The notes beneath the pieces were generated by a model. The model had not been told where the DNA came from and searched no databases. It worked only from the letters and a program-made list of their open reading frames with translations. The translations under genes were made by a program, and so were the position numbers. From Liolophura sinensis (Eukaryota > Mollusca > Polyplacophora > Chitonida > Chitonidae): a stretch of DNA of 64,000 bases. Shown one piece after another: positions 62,065-64,000 of this stretch. Where the stretch lies: assembly GCF_032854445.1 (NCBI RefSeq), contig NC_088297.1, positions 18,117,127 to 18,181,126 on the forward strand. The letters run 5' to 3'. How positions within the stretch are numbered: position 1 is the first letter of the stretch; each line of letters opens with the position of its first letter.

Positions 62065-62340
62065 GTAGAAATTACGGCTGCATGTACATGCGCTTAAAAG
62101 ATGGGAACTGTAAATTTCTTTAAATAGGTCTAGTAAATACTTATAATGTAATGGTATGCCCTACCACGCTTGGTGGAGTTTTCAATGTTAATGTTAAGTA
62201 AGTTACTTAAGTTTTACGAGCATCTTTGCTGTGCAAAAAAAATTATAGCACAAAGTTCATGTCTTGGTCTTTGTATTATTGCCATTCTTTCTACGCTTTG
62301 TAATCAACATTACCTTTTAACTATACATATGAATTTATCA
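62065..62340. other. No recognisable gene
   Basis: Low-complexity, A/T-rich DNA between the direct repeat and the CR1-like remnant. A 65-codon plus-strand frame (62170-62367) ends in LSLRCGD, which belongs to the start of the CR1-like remnant. The rest of that frame is unrecognised. Confidence 0.4.
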
Positions 62341-62765
62341 CTTAGATGTGGAGACACTTACATGTAATTTCTGGGCCGTCATTTCAGCATAATTTAAAAA
62401 TTTTTCACTTTAATGCTCATAACTTACTTGCTCAAAGTAAGGACAACCTCTCCTCTTATTCTAAACTGGATGAGGCCTACATTTTATGTAACCGATATAA
62501 TTATGATATTATATATGTCTCACATATACCCAATGAAATAGTGAACCTAAATGGATACCGTATAGAACGAAAAGATAGAGACCGTCGTGGGGGTGGCGTA
62601 GCGATTTATTATCGCACAATGACAATGGGACTGAGCGATCTTCGGGCAGACCATTCTAAGTATGTTATTATTGATGATACTTCATTTCGTTATATTTCGT
62701 TATCTGAAATATGTATTCCAATATTGATACGTATGTACTTCGTTAGCTACTATAGTGTTAATTGA
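62341..62765 (+). pseudogene. CR1-like LINE ORF2 N-terminus: decayed 2A-like motif and endonuclease
   Basis: LRCGD (62341-62355, frame 1) is followed by a 1-base shift to frame 3, HVISGPSFQHN. Together they look like a mutated GD.x.NPGP 2A-like block, known at the N-terminus of some CR1/L2 LINE proteins, where it makes the ribosome skip a peptide bond. Next comes the endonuclease start, LKIFHFNAHNLLAQSK, SYSKLDEAYILC, YDIIYVS and GYRIERKDRDRRGGGVAIYY. The expected SET...W block after YVS is not conserved. The frame runs to a TGA at 62763-62765, well short of a full domain; no RT was found. Unlike the minus-strand LINE at 59205-61149, it is on the plus strand and of a different group. Confidence 0.75.
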
Positions 62766-62849
62766 TGCTTTGAAGAGATATCCGTAGTAGTCATTAGGCC
62801 GTGAGAAATCCTCGTTAAATAAATAATTAAATTAAAATATAACTGCTTT

Positions 62850-63405
62850 GCATCTACGCTCTAACACTTTCCCAACACGAGAATGTGTCAATAGAGGTAG
62901 ACAAGGTGTCACCATGTCTCGAGTTATTGTTTCTCACTGGATAACAGAATTAAGAGACATAACCGAGTCGCCCAAATCCTCAAACATGCCACAGTCAGAT
63001 CGGGGTGGTACACCATATAAGAACCTATCATCACTGATGAAGAGGGTTACAAGTGGAAGCCCGATCTGATCATGTTCCACAAAGAAAGAAATGTGGCAAG
63101 CATCATCGACCCGACAGTGGTGTGGGAAAGTTCTCCGAACATATTGCAGGAAGCATACCACACCACACAAGTGCGGAAATATAATCATCTCAGAAACACG
63201 GTTTCAGAGATGACAATGCGAAATGGTCAACGTCTACTGCTTCGTCATTGGAACAAGAGGCACATGGTGCCCGCTCATTGGAAGAGTAATCAAGAACCAA
63301 GAAGTAATCAAGAACCTCCAGCGCAGACTTACGTATGCCGCAACCCCATTCAGACTCGTAATAGCTTGGACATATGTGAATAGTCCACACAATTCAAGCC
63401 ACTGA
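62850..63405 (+). pseudogene. R2-superfamily restriction-like endonuclease domain (3' end of ORF)
   Basis: In one frame (about 62910-63222, one TAA at 63018-63020) it reads RIKRHNRVAQILKHATVRSG, then YKWKPDLIMFHKERNVASII and DPTVVWESSPNILQEAY. This matches the RHN..V block and the PD...D core of the PK-(D/E)XK-like endonuclease at the C-terminus of R2/NeSL-type elements, with Asp codons at 63063-63065 and 63108-63110. A +1 shift near 63223 gives VYCFVIGTRGTWCP and VIKNLQRRLTYAATPFRL, the usual end of these proteins. This domain nicks the target for reverse transcription. No RT lies upstream here; 62766-62850 separates it from the CR1-like remnant. It is on the same strand as the RT halves in the array. 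Confidence 0.75.
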
Positions 63406-63701
63406 GAAGGTGAGAACATTCTATTAGCGGAAGATCTGTTGGTCACCCCCTGCTCACAAAAAGGTCTAGGTAGAGCAGCGAGGTACAGTGTTGGCCCGAT
63501 GTTCCCAACCATTCGCAACTGAACTTGTAACACATGAACGTCTTGTGCGGAAACACCACCTCAGTAAACAAGGAAACTCATGTAATGACGTGTCTTCACC
63601 TGCCACACACAGCTGATCTTGTCCACACCTGGAGGGAAGTTCTCTCAGCCAAATAGAGAAAAAGGTGCTAGTGGGATCTCTGTATACATGGCGCTCTAAT
63701 A
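63406..63701. other. Possible 3' region of the R2-like remnant; nothing clear
   Basis: Follows the endonuclease domain and precedes the right inverted-repeat arm. It has no convincing frame. It could be the retrotransposon's 3' untranslated region; no tail or target duplication was found. Confidence 0.3.
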
Positions 63702-63844
63702 TATAACAATAATTAATATAAGATGTAGATATTTCACATGTACTTGTAGGGAAATGTGGTGTTAAGTTAATTATCCGACCTAGTTAACAGTATAACATGA
63801 ATGTCGAGGAATAGTAATCGGTATAGTTATCAAGAACATTTATA
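63702..63844 (-). repeat. Inverted repeat, right arm
   Basis: Partner of 61594-61756 in opposite orientation, about 20 bp shorter by one internal indel. Outside both arms the sequences differ (cgaatcctcat-like acaatcctcatc on the left, ctggaaatcgcggg on the right). Confidence 0.75.
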
Positions 63845-64000
63845 CTGGAAATCGCGGGCGTACAGACATACAAATTACTTCTGCACAGACTATCGCACGA
63901 ACACACAGGATAAAGGTGGTGAAAAGCGTGGAGCACGGAGTGCACGAGGAAAGACAGATCCCACTAGACATTACCATACTGGTTCAGTACAAGTTAATAT
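63845..64000. other. Right end of window, nothing recognised
   Basis: 156 bp without a repeat match or coding frame that I can support. Confidence 0.3.

Noticed and set aside
62848-63069. 73-codon plus-strand frame as a gene start
   Set aside because: It overlaps the R2-type endonuclease remnant in a different frame from its RHN and KPDL blocks, so it is a shadow.

Overview
This is metazoan nuclear DNA, most likely from a mollusc. No operons, rRNA or full-length host gene can be seen. Almost every coding-looking stretch is a piece of a transposable element broken by stops and frameshifts. The mollusc call rests on a tRNA-derived SINE with an (AATA)n tail whose body I recognise from bivalve and gastropod DNA, on GAATGAATGAA...GCAATAT dispersed repeats, and on the mix of LINE families. 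Species and chromosomal position cannot be given.

Positions 1-59461 are one head-to-tail array of an 8.74-kb unit: one partial copy cut by the window start and six complete copies (8744-8967 bp), nearly identical by eye. Taking the right-hand edge as the phase, each unit reads left to right: (1) remnant of a CACTA-like transposase; (2) the 5' half of an R2-superfamily non-LTR retrotransposon, with two C2H2 fingers, a linker and RT fingers/palm with the catalytic YADD motif lost; (3) two minus-strand SINEs, each with a target-site duplication; (4) a second copy of the R2-like zinc-finger module; (5) on the minus strand, the 3' third of an I/Nimb-type LINE ORF2 (RT thumb, RNase H, C-terminal domain); (6) 2.5 kb without recognisable coding, where that LINE's RT palm should be, containing clusters of CCAGTACCGG-like words; (7) a minus-strand fragment of a LINE endonuclease, where the unit ends.

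The copies fall into three sequence classes (A, B, C) in the order A-B-A-C-C-A-B. Class B carries an extra 232-bp segment. Other variants cut across the classes, so the array has been reshuffled by exchange or conversion. The last 1 kb of the last copy is clearly more diverged than the rest.

Positions 59462-64000 are the right flank. The endonuclease fragment that ends every unit continues here into a LINE 5' half on the minus strand (endonuclease, then ORF1 with zinc knuckles, joined by a TAATG overlap). Further right, a pair of inverted ~150-bp repeats (61594-61756 and 63702-63844) encloses the start of a CR1-like LINE ORF2, with a decayed 2A-like motif, and the restriction-like endonuclease domain of an R2-superfamily element. 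That domain is the half missing from the array units. No functional gene is claimed. The noteworthy objects are the composite macrosatellite, its edge, and the nested retroelement parts.
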